NCBI GenBank assembly: GCA_930367215.1
Contig: OV884059.1
Location: forward strand, 230,329,803 to 230,393,802
Direction of reading: 5' to 3'
Source of the DNA: Pollenia angustigena
Taxonomy: Eukaryota; Arthropoda; Insecta; Diptera; Polleniidae
Length of the DNA: 64,000 nt
The notes beneath the pieces are model-generated. The model had not been told where the DNA came from and made no database searches. It saw nothing but the letters and a program-made list of their open reading frames with translations. Position 1 is the stretch's first letter; every line of letters begins with the position of its first letter. Of the stretch, positions 22,601 through 37,600 are shown one piece after another. The position numbers and the translations under genes are program-made.

Positions 22601-25600
22601 TGAAAAAACTACTCTACGGGCTTTAAATTTGCCCAGACTTTACCTCAGAAACCTAATTGCGGTATGTAGTTACTGGCCATGGCTTATCGAAAAAAGCGCC
22701 CAAAGGCTAAAGCTCCCTTAAAAGACCTGTGATGAAGTTGCGACGACAACAAAAGATGAGTCAACGGAATATTTTCTCTGCCGTTGCCCGGCATTGGAAG
22801 ATGTAAGACTCAAACTTTTTGGTGAAAGAACTTTTGAGTCGAAACTTTTCTATTTGACATTGATTTAAATATGATCCACTCCTTCATTGAATTAACCGAC
22901 TGGCTGAATGAGAATACCGACAGCCAGATAACATGGGATCCCTGTTAGACACTGAAACATGGTAACACAACAGAAACTAATTGCTAAGCCCAGGTGAGCT
23001 TTATTGCGGTTTGTAATGGAACCTAATCTAACCTATGATTGGTCATGGGTCCATCTCCAAAATGTGTTTTTATAAACGGTGTTCAAGGGTACCAAATGGT
23101 CTTACTTGTTTTATATGACATTTACTTACCGCGGGTACAAAATCTTTATGACTTATATATTTTTTAACCTTTTTCAAAGTTTCCTCTTTAATATGCTCTT
23201 TATCATACTCAAATAGCCGCTTTATGAAATTAACATCAGCCATGATACCCTTTGCCGAAGCCCAAGTAGGCCTAAGGAGATTTAATGATTCAATAGTGTT
23301 TACATACAAATAAAGCGAGTCTTACTTTGCTCCCAGTAATATGCATACAGCTTCCATAACGAATTGTACAAGAGCTGGTGGCGTGGTAAAAGATTTTAAT
23401 TCATTTATATCAGCTTTGGTTAAACCTTTTAAAGCATCGTCAGCTTCTTTTAGAGCTGGCATAGCGATTTCTAAATCTTTATTCGCATCATCAGACATCG
23501 CTTGGCATATACCAGCTTTTTCCTTTGCATTAGCTTCATCTCGCATAACGCTCTCCTTTACTTGATCCGCCAGTTTGGTGTCAATAGCTAATCTCTCTAA
23601 TAAGGACTTCATATTGGCGGATTTTTCATCTAATTGAGGTACCATAACCTCCAATTCCTTTTGCATGACACTTATCTACAAGGTTAAATTATTTAATTAG
23701 GTAAAATAACTTAAGAACTCGTTGGTTTTACAAATATGGAAACTTACTATGTCATTTGTTTCTAAGATCTTATTCAAACCATTTGAAATTCTTTTACGTT
23801 TATTTTTAATTTCCTCGCTTTTATTTTTTAATAAACTTTGGTACAATTTCAAAAGTTCTAAATAACTGCTGGGTGTAGTATAATAATGGCGCTTCATTTC
23901 CTTATAAAAGCGTTCTGAGGCCTCCTCAACAGTCTTTTTTCAAATAAAAACGAATTGGAGTTTAATTCAAAATTGATATGTATGCAGGGGCCTGATTCTG
24001 GCAGTTCGAAAGCAATTTGTAGTGTTTCAAAGCTTTAATTTGGGTTTCACAATAATTAAAAATAAATTCGATTCGTTCAGTATCGACTGATAGAATTAGA
24101 AATAAAATTGCTTTCGAATCGAGAAAGTACTCGATCACGACTACCAGAATATAGGCCCCAGTTTAGTACTGACTTTGTGTATAAATACAGTTGTTTTCGC
24201 TAAGGCTTGACACTCCTCTTTGGTTGTGGTAATTTTTGTCAATAGTCCCAAAGCGACAGAATATAAAGCTTCAGTGGGCCAGTTCGAAAACCAATCTATA
24301 GTGGTACAATTTACCAGCGATGGAAACATGCGGCACCTGCGCCGAAATGCATCACCCACTGGTGACATGGACAGCACCACATGTAAATTATTACGTACGC
24401 GATTTATAAAGAATTTGTAAATGTCATCGCGACTACATTCCTAGATATAGATTTTATTTTGTATTAAAAAATTTAAACATATCAATTGTCTGTTTTACAT
24501 CTTTTGTCGCGGCAATACAAGGCTCTCGAGCATCTAGTATAATCTTTTCATAGTCGTCACCTTCAAACAGATTTGGCACTTCTCCAGAATTTAGGATATT
24601 ATTTATATCTTCCAAAAACTCTTCTTCTACAATTTGAGTATCAATCATGAGAAAAACTACGGGTGTGTTGTCAATCTGGAAGTTAAATAAGAAAAACATT
24701 CTCTTTACAAGTGAATAATACGTTCCGCTAAATAACCGGCTTAGGTTAACTTTTGGATGTAAAGTTCCTGTTTTTAAGAGAGACTTAAAGTACATATTTA
24801 TATATGTTCGGCTTTCCTTATTCCGTAGAAACCCTATTAACTAGTCTGTGGCTAACGCCACATTTTTAATAAGGCTTTTCTACACGAGTAAATCGCACAG
24901 TCCCGCCCGATATTTGGTCTTATATAAAAAGTTGTGTATTAAAAGTTTTGATGACTCCGGAATATGAGTCCGTTTTAAATATAGTCTAATATATGAATTT
25001 TATTGATGTTCTTTACCTCGGGGGGTCACCGCGTATTTCGATTCAAAAGAAATATTTTACGAGTTCGAATGCAAGTTGTTTTTACCTTTTCGAAAACAAA
25101 AAGTCCCTTTCGTAACGGAAACTCTCTATTACGAACAATAAAAATCCCTTTCCAAACTCCAATTCTGCTTAACGAAAACAAGCCTCAGTTATGTAAAAAG
25201 GGTTAGGAAATTGTTCAAAAGCTATTTTGTTATTGACAAAGTGCAAATGACAAAGTTCAAGATAAATAAAAGTGTAAAACAAACAAATTAAACCTAATAA
25301 TATTAGATTTGATATAAAATAAATGTTTTCTAATGTTATTTTTGAAAGTGTTTTAATATTTGCGGTCTTTTTTACACATTAAATAGTATTTATTATTTGT
25401 TTTGTTTTGGGATATTTTCGTCCATTTTGTTATTTTAATAGCAGTGCTACCAACTTTTAACAAATTTCCCATTTGTTTATAAATACAACTCTGTAATCGT
25501 TTCTAATGAGTTAAGCAGTACGATTTAACTTTCGAATCGGAAATTGCTTTCGAAATATTTTACTTTTCGAATCGAAATATGCAGTAGCCCCCTGTTATAG

Positions 25601-28600
25601 GAACTGCTAATAAAAAAATTGCAAAAATCGGCATTAATATTAATTCAAAGGAAAATATGAATCAGTTTGTATGTACGCTACATTTTCAAACTTACCCCCG
25701 CCTGTCGATAAATAGTTCTCAAGTCCTCATGAAAACCATTTATATCATAATTACGCTTCAGCTCAATCTGCATACATTTATATTCATTAACATGGGCCGC
25801 CAATTTCGTCAATGACTGTTTACCCATGCCTGCCACACCAACCAACAGACCATTGCCTCGATCACTTCTTAGCAAACGAGCCAATCTAACAGTGTGTTCT
25901 AAAGCATCTTGAAAAAGTATTAAATTCATTCTCTTTCCCGTCGTTGTATTGTAGTCTTCAACATAATCCATTAAAATACTTTCTAGCTTAGCATGATCCT
26001 TGATCTCTTCATAGATACGATCGGCTTTGGCTTTGCCAAATACCATAAAATCGCCGTAAAGTATGGGTGGTTCTTCGTTTCCATAGACTTGTTTATTGAA
26101 GTGTTTCAGACACACGTCTTGCATGATCTTTTTAAATGAACCTTTATCTTCGTCATTTATTAAGCGGTCGTAAAACACTCTTGTGGTTTCATGATAAAAT
26201 AGACGCAGGACTTGCATTTCCATGTTATAGTGTAGGTAACTGGCCTGAAGTATACCTTGTATGCATTTAGATAAATCTCTTAAATTAAATATATAATGAG
26301 ATTTATCGGGCGTTGGTAACATTTCTTTGGCTATGCGCATATAAACATCTACGCAGGCATTAACAATGGGTGTGGATAAGGGTCGTATTGCCGAGGAAAA
26401 TTCAGCAAAAAATCTTTAATAAAGAACCTTTGTAATAATTAAATCTTTTCACGTATAAATAATGTAAAACTACCCAGATAGTATTCCATCGAAAATGGCG
26501 GTTAAGATATCATCATTTGGTTTGGGTAGTGCCAATAAAGCGAAATGCCTTACAAAACGCGGAGTTAAAGGATTTCTTCCTCCACCAGGTGGCGCACAAG
26601 CACAGCCCAAAACCACATCTACAATTTCCTTCCAAAACAATTTCTCCCTGTCGTAGAAACCTTTAAAATCTAAAAATTGCCTAAATTTCAATTAATTTAA
26701 GTTAATATATGTTATTAAACCAAGATTTAAGATAATTCAGCTAGTAATTCTACCTTAATAGCTCTATAGCCGGTTGACTGCCATACGTATCCAATTTGGG
26801 CATATTAACATCATCTATAAAAACAATCACTGTTTTCCCTATAGGAGCACCCAACTGAGTACGCTTACGTTTTTCCAAAGGACCTTCAATCATTTCTTGG
26901 GTTCGTATGCTGCTAGTTTGGGCTGAAAAGTTTATTTGTACCGGCAACACCGCTCTTTGCGTAAGTTTTTTTAAAGTAGATATAGCTAAAACAGTTTTAC
27001 CGACACCGGTATCACCCGTAAACATTACCGGGTATTTTCGTTGAAATAATAACTCCGTCAGATATCTGATAACGATATACACATGTAATAAAATAACGTG
27101 TTATTAATAAAAATGAATACTTTCAAATGTTTTAATAGTTAACCGACCCATATTTAGTAGTATCTACAGTAGGAACCTGCATATCGAAATATTTATCTTT
27201 AGGGTTAAAAACAAATGTATCTACAATTCTTGACCACGATTCCCAATTGCGAGTATTCATATTAATTCGATAATCCCAAAGAGAACCTTCTTCTGGAAAG
27301 CTGCAGCAGGAAACATTTGTGTGCTTTGTATTAATTAAATCTAGTTAAATATCGAGTCATTACCGCAAAAAAGCTTAAGCGTCAATGACAAAATTTTACA
27401 TCAGAAGGTTTTTTTATTTTATTTCATAAAAAATTTGTATGAAGACAACATTTTTTTTGCTATTAAACCCTAACGGTACCCTATGTGACCATGACATTTT
27501 AGGAGATGATGCAGAAATTAATTTAAAAAAAAAACAAGAATTGAAAATGATGTCGCTTAAGCTTTTTTTGCGGTAATGCCTCAATATGTTGACAGAAACT
27601 AACCTAACATGGGATTTTGTACCCATATATTCTCTAAATAGCTGCTCAAATATCAGCTTTTCATCGTCCCGAAAATTAGAAGATTGGGACCAAAGAGTGC
27701 ACCATATAAATATTTTATTTAATAAATTCTTATATTCATCTTCTTTAAAGTCGTGCCAATTAATTTGATCTATTAAAGAAAACAGCAATTCTAAGCACAG
27801 ACAAACTTTGGAACTTGTTACTTGGCCAATGAGAAAAGAACCCTGTTTTTTCGCTAAATCTAAGGCTGTTGGAAAGTTTTGTGCAAATAAACTATATAAA
27901 TATTTTAGGTGAGCATCTTGTAATTTTTTTGTAATCGGCCCACTTATCCAAGAATCTAATAATGGTAACCAGCCAAGATCATCGGGATCCACATAAACCA
28001 TTCCGCATCGAGAAACTGTTGCCGGTGAGGCTTGCACCAGATCTTGTACTTCAAAAAGCATGTGTACCCAGGCCGTAAGTTTAATACGTTCCGAATTTGC
28101 CAAACAAAGCATTTTATTGTCGTCGAGCACTGTATTTAAATTTTCAATCCAGACGGCATCTACCGGTCCATCATTTACTATCCATTGATGTATTTCATCT
28201 AAAAGTATTCTTATTTATAACTGAAAATATACTTTCAAACAGCTGTCCCTGGTAATACCTTCTACACTTACTGCAGTTCTTACAGCTAAACCTAGCAAAC
28301 CATCCTGCCACTCTAAAGTTTTGGGATTTACATAACCATATAATTCATTCATAGATACCGCTTTAGGATTCATACACTGTATTGTTACTGGCCTGAAGTG
28401 AGGGCCGGGCACTCCAATTTCAAATAAATGACCCAGGGCGAATTCTAAAGCATGCAGTACCGTCGATTTGCCACCACCAGTAGGACCTACCAGCATTACA
28501 CCCCACCTTACACACATGGTCTCATAAAGTTGTATGCACTTGCGCAGTGCTGTCTTTATAGGCTGCAAATTTTTTTTAGACAAACCTAGTATAATACCCT

Positions 28601-31600
28601 TTTCTAGTTCGGGATGTGAGGAATCGGGTAATTCGACACCTGGAAACAGATCACCAAGTATTCCTAAAAATAACATGGCATCTTCTACTAAAAATTTCGG
28701 TATATTCGAGTCTTTCAAGGCAGCAATTAATGTTATATCTTCTCTTTGATCGGGCGTAGCCCGTTTCAGGGAGCCCGCCATTACAAGCACAGATTTGACA
28801 GCACGCATGCCAAAATCATAGTGGTTCTGTTGGCTAAGTTGTTCCGAGCAAAGTTTGTACATTTGCACCATTTTTTGTGCCAGATTTTTGGGATCTTCAA
28901 AGCCTTCTGAGTAAAGTATGACTTCGGCAATAAGAGCATAATCGGGTACCATCATAGCTATAGGGCGAAATAGGGCTTTCAAATTATCGGGAAGTTCGGT
29001 TCGACCTGCATAACCAGGATTCATTGTTATAAATACTGCACAGGATTTATTAAGTTTAATCTCACGGCCCTCGAAAATAAATCTGAAATTAAGAATTTGC
29101 TTCTTAGTATTCATCATAGAAACAATTTATCTTTTAATGTATAAAATTTAATTTACCTCTTGGCATTAATAACTTTAGCATTTCGAATGGTTATTAATTG
29201 TTGGGCAATTACCGATAAAACTTCGATATCGATACGATTAAATTCATCGAAACAACACCAGGCTCCGCACTGCGCTAAGCCTGAGAAAAAACGACCCATC
29301 ATTTTGTAATCCAGACCATCTGAACAATTGAATACTACACATTGCTTTGCTACCGACTTGGCTAAATCTTTTGTCGTCTCAGTTTTACCAGTACCCGCAG
29401 GACCAGCTGGTGCACCACCCAAATCCATTTGTATAGCGCCCATTAGACACAAATAACAACGATCGGTTAAAGGAGTCAATACTAATACACCGCCAGCACC
29501 TAAGTATTCGTAATAGTATGGAATTGTTGCCGAAGTCATGCGCGAATAAACGGTATCTGTTTCAACTGACCAATAAAAACGCAACATTTTTAACCAATCA
29601 AAATCGGAACTAAAAATCAAAGAGTTGTTTAGTTTTCAAGTTATTGAATTTGTCAATGCAGATGTAAATTATCGATATTATTAACATTGAGCCATGTTCT
29701 GAAAATCGAAATCACGTGAAATTGAAAACGATAGTGATTTTCAACTACATTTTTTACAAAAGTAATTTTGGTAAAAAATAAGTGGTCCTCACAAAATGAG
29801 GAACATATTTAGAAACGAACTTTTAAGAACTTTGAACACAGCATAGTTTTCAAAATTTGTTGGATATTAATTTCACTCGAATTTTCAGAACATGGCTGAT
29901 TTCGATAATGACTTACGATTTTACCACATTTTTATCAATCAGCATCCTAACAGAATCTTTAGCGTGCACATCTATGGTTATTAAGGCTGTTAATATTTTT
30001 CTCACTAAACTTGTAATATTCTGTCTCGTCAATGCCGCCAAGTCTGCAAGATTTTTTAAACACTTCATTTCGAATTGTTTCATTAAACTTGGAATGCTAT
30101 TTTCATTATTTCGAGGATTATCTAAAATCAAGTGAACATCATTCGCCCATTGCTGCTGCGATATAGTTAAAGTCACTTGGTTAGGATGGTCTTGAAACCA
30201 TACATCACGCTCTTTATTCGGATAGCATTGGTAGCCAAATCTCATAGCTCTTTTGACTGAGGCAAACATACCCTCTTCCACCTTACTTAACCATTCCTCC
30301 ACAGCTCCTCTAGCTTTTAAGCCTTTTTGAAAAAAAAGTTTTTCACCTTCGGGAGAAATAAATGCCAGGATATCATTAGTCGGTATCATACGGCCAGTGC
30401 CGTCGTCTTTTTGACCAAATTCTAGACGATGTATGGCATCAAAACACTTGCGCAAGTGCGGTTGTACCGCTTGAGGTACGCGAGTTTGAGCTAAAATTTC
30501 AAGTAATTCGCCATTGGATAGGAAATAAAATCTAAAATATGTATCAATCAAATGGAAATTATTTTTCAAGTATATTTCATATATGTACATTAGGTACAGT
30601 ACCTTGGAAAGACAATTCGTTTGACCTCAAGATATGCCTCTAAGCCTCGAGTTATTAAATCCAATAGACGATTATTTTCATTCAGAACATCATAATTATC
30701 TTTGGAAGACATTACTGGTAGAGCCAATGAAGTTTTTTTGGCCGAGCGCAGCAAGTCCTTGAAGCTTTTATCGACTGCAAAGAACATTTTAGCTTCTTGC
30801 GGCAATTGCCTTTGAATATCCGGAGAAGCAAAAATGGCCTCCAAATAAATCCAAGATGTTTGACAATCCTTCCAGACATCTGGCGTTATAAAGGTTTTAC
30901 TTTCGAAATTTATGGGTCGATTATGGGCGGCAGCATAACACAACGCTCGTGTTAAAATATACAAATTTTTTTTTATTTTAACATGTGCGGTGTTGCCTGA
31001 TTTCGCTACTGGCAACTAAACTTCAGTTCAGTTGCCATTCGTAATCGACTCATTAATTTAAGGTGCTTAGAAACTATTTCGCAATACGTATGTTCATACC
31101 TAAAGTTCTTCCAAATTGTTCCAATAACGATATCCACTCATTTACCTTATGCACAATGGGGGCAACATATTTCGAAGCTGCTATCGTATTTATATTGACA
31201 TTGGAATCATCTAAAATAGTTTGCAATTCCTCAGTGCCAGCTAAAACAAATACATCCTTCTGATCTTGATAGTTTACAATAAAAAGTTCCTGTTCCTTCC
31301 AAACACCTTCAATGCTCTTTAGCATATTCTCTAGTTGAGCCTCACCAGTGGCTTGAGAAGATATTTCCATAATAGAATTGGCTATATCCTCATCAAAAGC
31401 GTTTTGTTGCTCATAGGTCGACAGAAATACATTTTCTTCTTGAAAGAGTTTACGTCCTAATACTGTTTCTATATCAGTCCAATGACGCTAAGAGTTAAGG
31501 TAAAATTTGATTATATCAAAATTACGTATGGAATTAAGTTTCTGATTACCGCTTTGAAATTATTATTTCTTAAATAGCCAATAACCGGCAATTTTAATCG

Positions 31601-34600
31601 GAAATTTTCCGCGTCTTGTTTTAATTCGGGTAATATATTATTTGGAGGTAAATATTTTTCAAATTGAGTGCAATTTTTAATAGTTTTTAAAGTCAAGTCC
31701 ACCAATTCGTTTACAACCAATTTATTAAATTCTAAAGTTGTCCAACGCTTATAGGCCTCTTCCCACTCTTCAACGGAATTATGGAGATTTTGACGTAAAC
31801 GTATTTCAGTAAATGTTTTATCTATTTCAGTGTACATTGTGATATCGATCTGCAAGTAAGAATTTTTTTTTATATAAGATGTGTTCCTTTTAGAGGCATA
31901 GAACTTTTTTTTTAAACATAAAAAAATCAAAATGGAATTTTGCTTTTAGCTTAAAAATTTCATGGCATTTAATCCACCTTTTTACCGTTCTCAACCTCGA
32001 AAACAACTAAGTCGAATTCGTGCTACAAAACGATTGCGAGAAACGTAATAGAGAACGAGAACCGTTATAAGGCTGAATGTTAAAAAAATTATTTCTGGCA
32101 CATGGCATCCGCGACTACGCTTTATGAACGAAATCCTTTCTGTCCAATTTTGCACCACCTTTTTAAGCAAAGCCGATCTTATTTCGTTAATAATGTGTCG
32201 TGTACGATCAATCTTTGCTGGTTTATCAGCATAGATCAGAGACTTGACATACAAAAAGTAGGTGTCTAATCACGCGAACGAGGTGGCCAATTTACAGTTC
32301 CATTTCTTGAGATAATTCGGCCACCAAAAGTTTGGTTTCATAAAGTGATGGTTTCACGCGATGTACAGCATATTGCGCCGTCTGGTTGGAACCATTTCTC
32401 CTTCAAATGATTTGCAATGACATGAGGAATAAGGAAATCGCGAATTATTTTTAGCGTTCGCCATTCACGATAATATTGGCAAGACAAATGGGCTAACATA
32501 AGCCGCACCAAGCAGTGATTTTTTCGAGATGTAATGGAATCTCTTGAGGATTGTGCTCTATCCAAAAAGGACGATTCTGCGGTATATGCTGGGTATAAAA
32601 GCCGTTAAGCCAAAAATTAGCTTAATCGCCGATGATGATTTGAAGATAAAAAACTGGTACAACTTTGGAAAGCGGATTTTGGAAATAAATTTCCACGATT
32701 TGTCAACGTTGTTCTAGTGTAAGTCTTTACGCGGTGTTCTGCCAAAGCATAATTAAAACAATTTAGAGCGCTTTATTCGGCAGTGCCGAATCTTTAATAC
32801 CCTCCACCGACAGTTCGAATATTTCAGGAGTGACGTCCACATTAAAATGTGTTGCGATTTAGACCTATATTAAATTATTGACCGACAATCCGAAAGTTTT
32901 ATGCTTTTCTTTTAAGAGATTTTAACTAGCTTGAGAAAAATATCATAATTCGTTACAGTTTTAGCCGAATTGAAATGATTTTCAGGAGGGAAATTTATGT
33001 TGGACCTATGGTAAATTATGAACCAATTATCCCAAAGTTCTGTAGAGTGATTTATGTTATAAAAACATAGCTAGAATATATTTTAATACAGCAGTAAAAT
33101 TAGATTTAGCATTTACAGTGAATTTCAGAAGGCTGCTTAACATGGGATCTAAGGTAAATTAAAGACCGTATATGGGTAAATCCAGTGTTGAACGTGACAG
33201 TCGTACGCATCAAAAATGCAATAACATTTTACATTCTCTTAAGCCTTAAATTATAGCGCTAAGAAAGCACTGTTATCTATGCTAAAGTTTATGGATGGCA
33301 CGATTCTAGGTCAAAGATAATGGCAAAAGAAGTAGTGGTTCGAACGTGAAAAAAATAGAAGCAGTTTTTGTGGCCATGTATAAAAAAGCGGAATTCAGCG
33401 AAACCTGGCACAATTTTTTACTCAGGGTAAATTATGGAAGGATCTTAACGAAATTCGACGGAGTGATTTCTAGTCTTATAAAATTGTGACGTACCAAATT
33501 TTATTATGATAGCATTCTTTATTACGGTTTAAGGCGTACTAAACGGTTTTCCGAGAGTAGGGTTTAATGCGGCCTTGAGTAAATTATAGACCGGGTAAAT
33601 TATGGACCAATCTTCACGAAATTTTATTGATTGATTGATTGATTCTTTATTAGATAAGACAGTACAACAGGAACGGTGTCTTATATTACAGTACTGTTGA
33701 ATTAATGTTATACATATGTGGTACAATAAAATAAAATAAAATGAAAATTAAACACATAAAGAAATAATAATTAATACAAATAAGTAAACAAATATAAAAA
33801 AATGAGTATGAATATTAAATTAAATATTAAGCCTGTATTCACAAAAATATTTAAAATTTTACATATCAAATTTAAAATTCTTAACAATCTTTTATAATTT
33901 AAAAAGAAAAAAGAAATTACAAAAAATAAATAATAAATAAAAAAAAGTTATTAAAATAAATTACCAAAAAAATGTTAACAAAAATGTTTAAAAATGGCAG
34001 ATTTGAAACTGTTTGCATTGCTTATGAATTGAATATGGGGAGGTAGTCGGTTTCACAGACGAATTATAGAAACGTAAAAATGTCTAACTGATAAAAAGCT
34101 ACGGTAGCGAATAGAGTTTATATTCTTTCCTCTGTTAGATCTTGAAAGAGTTAATCTTCTGTATAAATATTGAGGTTGTTTAGTAAACATCAGCTTTTGT
34201 AGAAACAATAATGAACGAACTTTCAACAGGGTTTCGAGTGTTAAATTGTAGATTCTTTTTGAGTAATCAGAGATACTATCAACACGTCTGCGGTCAAAAA
34301 CATATCTAGCAATATTGTTGAATGTCACATTAAGCTTAGATTTGCATACTGAGTCACAGTTTGCAAAGAGTTCGCAATCATATAAAAGTTTTGGCAGGAG
34401 GCACGTTTTAGCGATTAGCATTCTAACTTTGAGAGGGATGAAATATTGCGTCCTCCAAGCATTCCTTAACATTGCGTGAGTGACACCACATATATAATTG
34501 ATATGATTAGACCAATCGAGCTCAGAGTTATAGATTACACCTAGATTTTTGCTGTCCTGACTATTTCAAGTTTTTCATTGTTTATTTGGATCGGTGGGAT

Positions 34601-37600
34601 AAATGAGGGGATATTAAGTGATTTACCAATTATCATGGCTTTTGATTTTTTGCATTTAAACAAAGACTGTTAGTAGAGGCCCAATTGTAAACATTATTCA
34701 GATCATGGTTTAATTTGTTGACACAATCAATTATATTACTTGGCTCGCAACTTATGTAAAGCTGCACATCGTCAGCGTACATTTGTATTTCGCAAAACTT
34801 TAACTGGGATGGTAACTCATTCGACTTTATCGTGTAAAGAAGAGGGCCAAGAATTGATCCCTGTGGTACGTCCCTCCTTAGTATGCAGGTGGTAGATACA
34901 TCTGAGCCGTGGTAAGTCGCTTGGGATCTACCACTAACATAGGAAGACATCAATTTAACTGCACTTTCTGAAAACTTACACAAATACTTTAGTTTAAGTG
35001 AGCGTGTTTTCAACAGACGGACAGACAGACGGACATGGCTAAATCGACTTAGAATTACTCAGGGAGCCAAAATAATATACTTTATATGGTCTTAGATGTA
35101 TAATAAAAAAGTCTCACACGGAATGACAAACTTAATATACCCTCATTCACGACTAGTGGTGGTGGAGTCAAACACACTTTAAGGGTAGATTACTCTATTA
35201 TACATACTGTATTAATACATGTCAAAAACTCAAGTAATATGACAAAGTGTGATTGTGTGAATGCAATGTGTCACGAAAATGACAAGTATTAAGAACAAAG
35301 TTTGACATCCCATACAACTTCATCGTCTTTTGAATAATTAATAATACTTTTCATTGGATCAGGGTTGCTGTTTTCATGTGTGAGTGTTTATACTTTGTGT
35401 GATGGTGTGAACACAAACTGTCATGTTAAATTAGATTTTTGAAAGCCGCAACAAAACTCATTAGATTTCTATATCACAAAGTATTATGGAATACGTAAGA
35501 CTAGTGAAATAGTGTAAAATAGCTATTATTAGTATGACAGTATGACAGTTATGACTACCGGAATTAACTAAAGTTATTTAAAACGGAGGTGTTATTGTGA
35601 TTTTGAGCTGAAAAGTAACTTATATACATTACATTACGAAATACACAAATTCCCTTTCTCGCAGAGTATTCAATAAATTAAATTTTGAGTGATTGTTTCT
35701 AAAATTAAAGTAATTATTTTTAAACACAATGTTTACCTTAAACTCCTTCTGATATCCAATATATTCAGTTGCACGTTCTTGTAGATTTTGTAGGCGTTCT
35801 AATAGGCTCTTTAATTTATATTTTACCAAGTTGCGATTTGAATTTTTCTAAAGAAAATAAATAACACGTTAATTATGTAGATCATGCAAAGCTTATAATA
35901 ACACTTGCATCTAAGAGACTTGAGTCCTGTGTTTCCAAATAAATTTCATGAGTCTCCTCGAATATAACTTGTATATCTTTATTCATAGTTTCTTCTAATT
36001 GACTAATAAACTGATTTCTTTTAGCTTGTATTTCCTTTAATTTATCGTTTGTACGATTAACTAAGTCCTCACAATCCATATAATCCTCCTTGCGTTCATT
36101 ATCAATGGCTATGGAATAGTCTTTAATAATAATAAAGATGTCATGGGCATAATCAACTTCGTTAAAAAGTTTTTCCATTTCAGCATCCACAATGTCGAGA
36201 AAACGTAAATGGGCCACTATATCCAATGAATTTTGGGGCTCAGCTAATATGCGCGCCGAAAGATTATGAGTTTCTTTTGTAATGCGATCGACTTGGTCGC
36301 TGGCCAATCTGGAATTAAACATTACGTATTGCATCTTAGAAAAGCTTAAAATACAATTAAAATTTAAAACAAACTTAGGTAAATATAAAGCCAACACATT
36401 TTGTAGTTTAACACAAACTGGTGTTACGGTATCCTTGAAACTACTTTGAGTTAATTTTAATAAGCCCAGATTTACATTGGTTAAAATGCCATCTAAAGAT
36501 TTGACATTATTGCAGTATCGTTCACAATAAGCCCGCAATTTAGTAAGATCTGTCAAATAAAACATTAATTATAGATTTTTTATAAGTTTCTGGCTAAGAA
36601 CCTTTTTCATTTTTTATAGTATTAGGATCGGTGTGTGTATCCACCTCATAGTTAATACGCATAGTCTCAAATCTTTGGGTATATAGTTTAGCCTTTTCAA
36701 ATGCCAATCTTATAAATGTGTACATAATTTTACTAAAAAAAATTTAAAAATATAATTAAGAAATAACATAAGGAACAAAAAGAAAAAACTTGCCGATTAA
36801 ATTGAAATTGCTTATCGGTTCTTAGTAAAAAACTTAGATCTGGAGCCACTCCAGCTAATCTCTCCTCCTGACGTCCCATTATTGAGGGTCTTCAAAGATT
36901 AATAAATATATCTTCTTATAACATACATTGGGGTAGTTGTACTTACTCGGTGAATTGGAAAAAAATTTTGTCATCGGTGAAATTTTCAATTTCTGTAACG
37001 GTCTCTAATATTAAAATCGATATACGATTAAAGATATTTTTCATCACATCCCTAAAAAAAGAAATAAATTTAAGTTCTTAAAGGCACTCGTAAAACTGCT
37101 TTGAGTGGAGAAGCAGCTCGCGCTCGTTGTCATTTTTTTAAAGGACAATCAGGTCGTTCTTGTTTGTCTGCTTTTCGTGCGTTTTGCGGTGTCACCCCGC
37201 ATTGGTTAATGGCATGGCGTCGTATAAAGGCTCAGTTAGCCGGGAGTAACAGTAACGTTGCAAATCAGCTGTTTCATTTTGTTGTATGTAAAGCAATTAG
37301 AACGATTACAGTTAGCAGTAAGATGTTACGTCTCAATCTGTAAGAAATAGATTGGTCTTACTTTTTTACGGTAAGGTAACTGTTACTTTTACTCCCGGCT
37401 AACTGAGCCTTAACTGTACCGAGTTACGGTTTTTGCGGCTGTCACCATTGATTTTGTGCAATCGTTTTTAACCTCAATTTAAGGTTTTGTCTGGTGGAGA
37501 ACCATTAATAACTCAACGTGACTGGTGGAGAACCAAATATAACTCAGACGTTTTTTAAAAAAATACTCCAGAACGGATTCTGGAAGCTCTCGCCTTCCTA

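Larger units (their letters stand above)
13929..23129. other. Dynein intron 26 (9.2 kb), transposon-filled
   Basis: Bounded by donor GTAAGTAA at 23,129 and acceptor AG at 13,930-13,929. It contains, in order on the plus strand: unassigned repeat-like sequence (13,980-14,818), a Tc1/mariner copy with a nested hAT-type element, a hAT-type element holding a hairpin and a dispersed repeat, a LINE, and a second LINE remnant. It splits the stalk tip coding sequence. Confidence 0.85.
13587..23933 (-). other. Dynein stalk and microtubule-binding tip (exons 24-27)
   Basis: Exon 24 has [17 protein letters not shown]; exon 25 is the first stalk coiled coil ([20 protein letters not shown]); exon 26 begins [19 protein letters not shown]. 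After splicing over the 9.2-kb intron, exon 27 continues [20 protein letters not shown] and the return coiled coil ([20 protein letters not shown]). Donor CCCGCG|GTAAGT ends exon 26 at 23,130 and the acceptor lies at 13,928. The spliced reading [12 protein letters not shown] fits the family exactly, which confirms that the intron is one intron despite its transposon load. Confidence 0.9.
32762..35165 (+). repeat. Dispersed repeat family C, copy 1 (interrupted)
   Basis: Starts with TTCGGCAGTGCCGAATC and CCGACAGTTCGAATATTTCA and ends with CGTGTTTTCAACAGAC and TCACACGGAATGACAAACTT, the same order as the copy at 57,260-63,540. Recurring phrases (GGTAAATTATGGACC-like) appear several times within it. 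It is split by repeat D (33188-33425) and a LINE (33632-35013). No coding content. Confidence 0.75.
31850..35736. other. Dynein intron 10 (3.9 kb), repeat-filled
   Basis: Contains a mariner relic, dispersed repeat C interrupted by repeat D and by a LINE, and copy 1 of repeat E. No host exon is missing here: exon 10 (ending [10 protein letters not shown]) and exon 11 (starting [10 protein letters not shown]) join in phase 0. Confidence 0.75.

Noticed and set aside
23341..23565. Plus-strand ORF overlapping the dynein stalk exon
   Set aside because: Antisense shadow of the coiled-coil exon 23326-23675.
30880..31015. Exon 13 of dynein extended upstream (frame open to [15 protein letters not shown])
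   Set aside because: The extension is read-through of the intron; the donor at 31,100 and acceptor at 30,879 restore the family sequence [15 protein letters not shown].
37101..37343. 80-codon plus-strand ORF ([20 protein letters not shown])
   Set aside because: It crosses the boundary of the nested MITE at 37,228 inside a retroposed insert, so it is not one gene.
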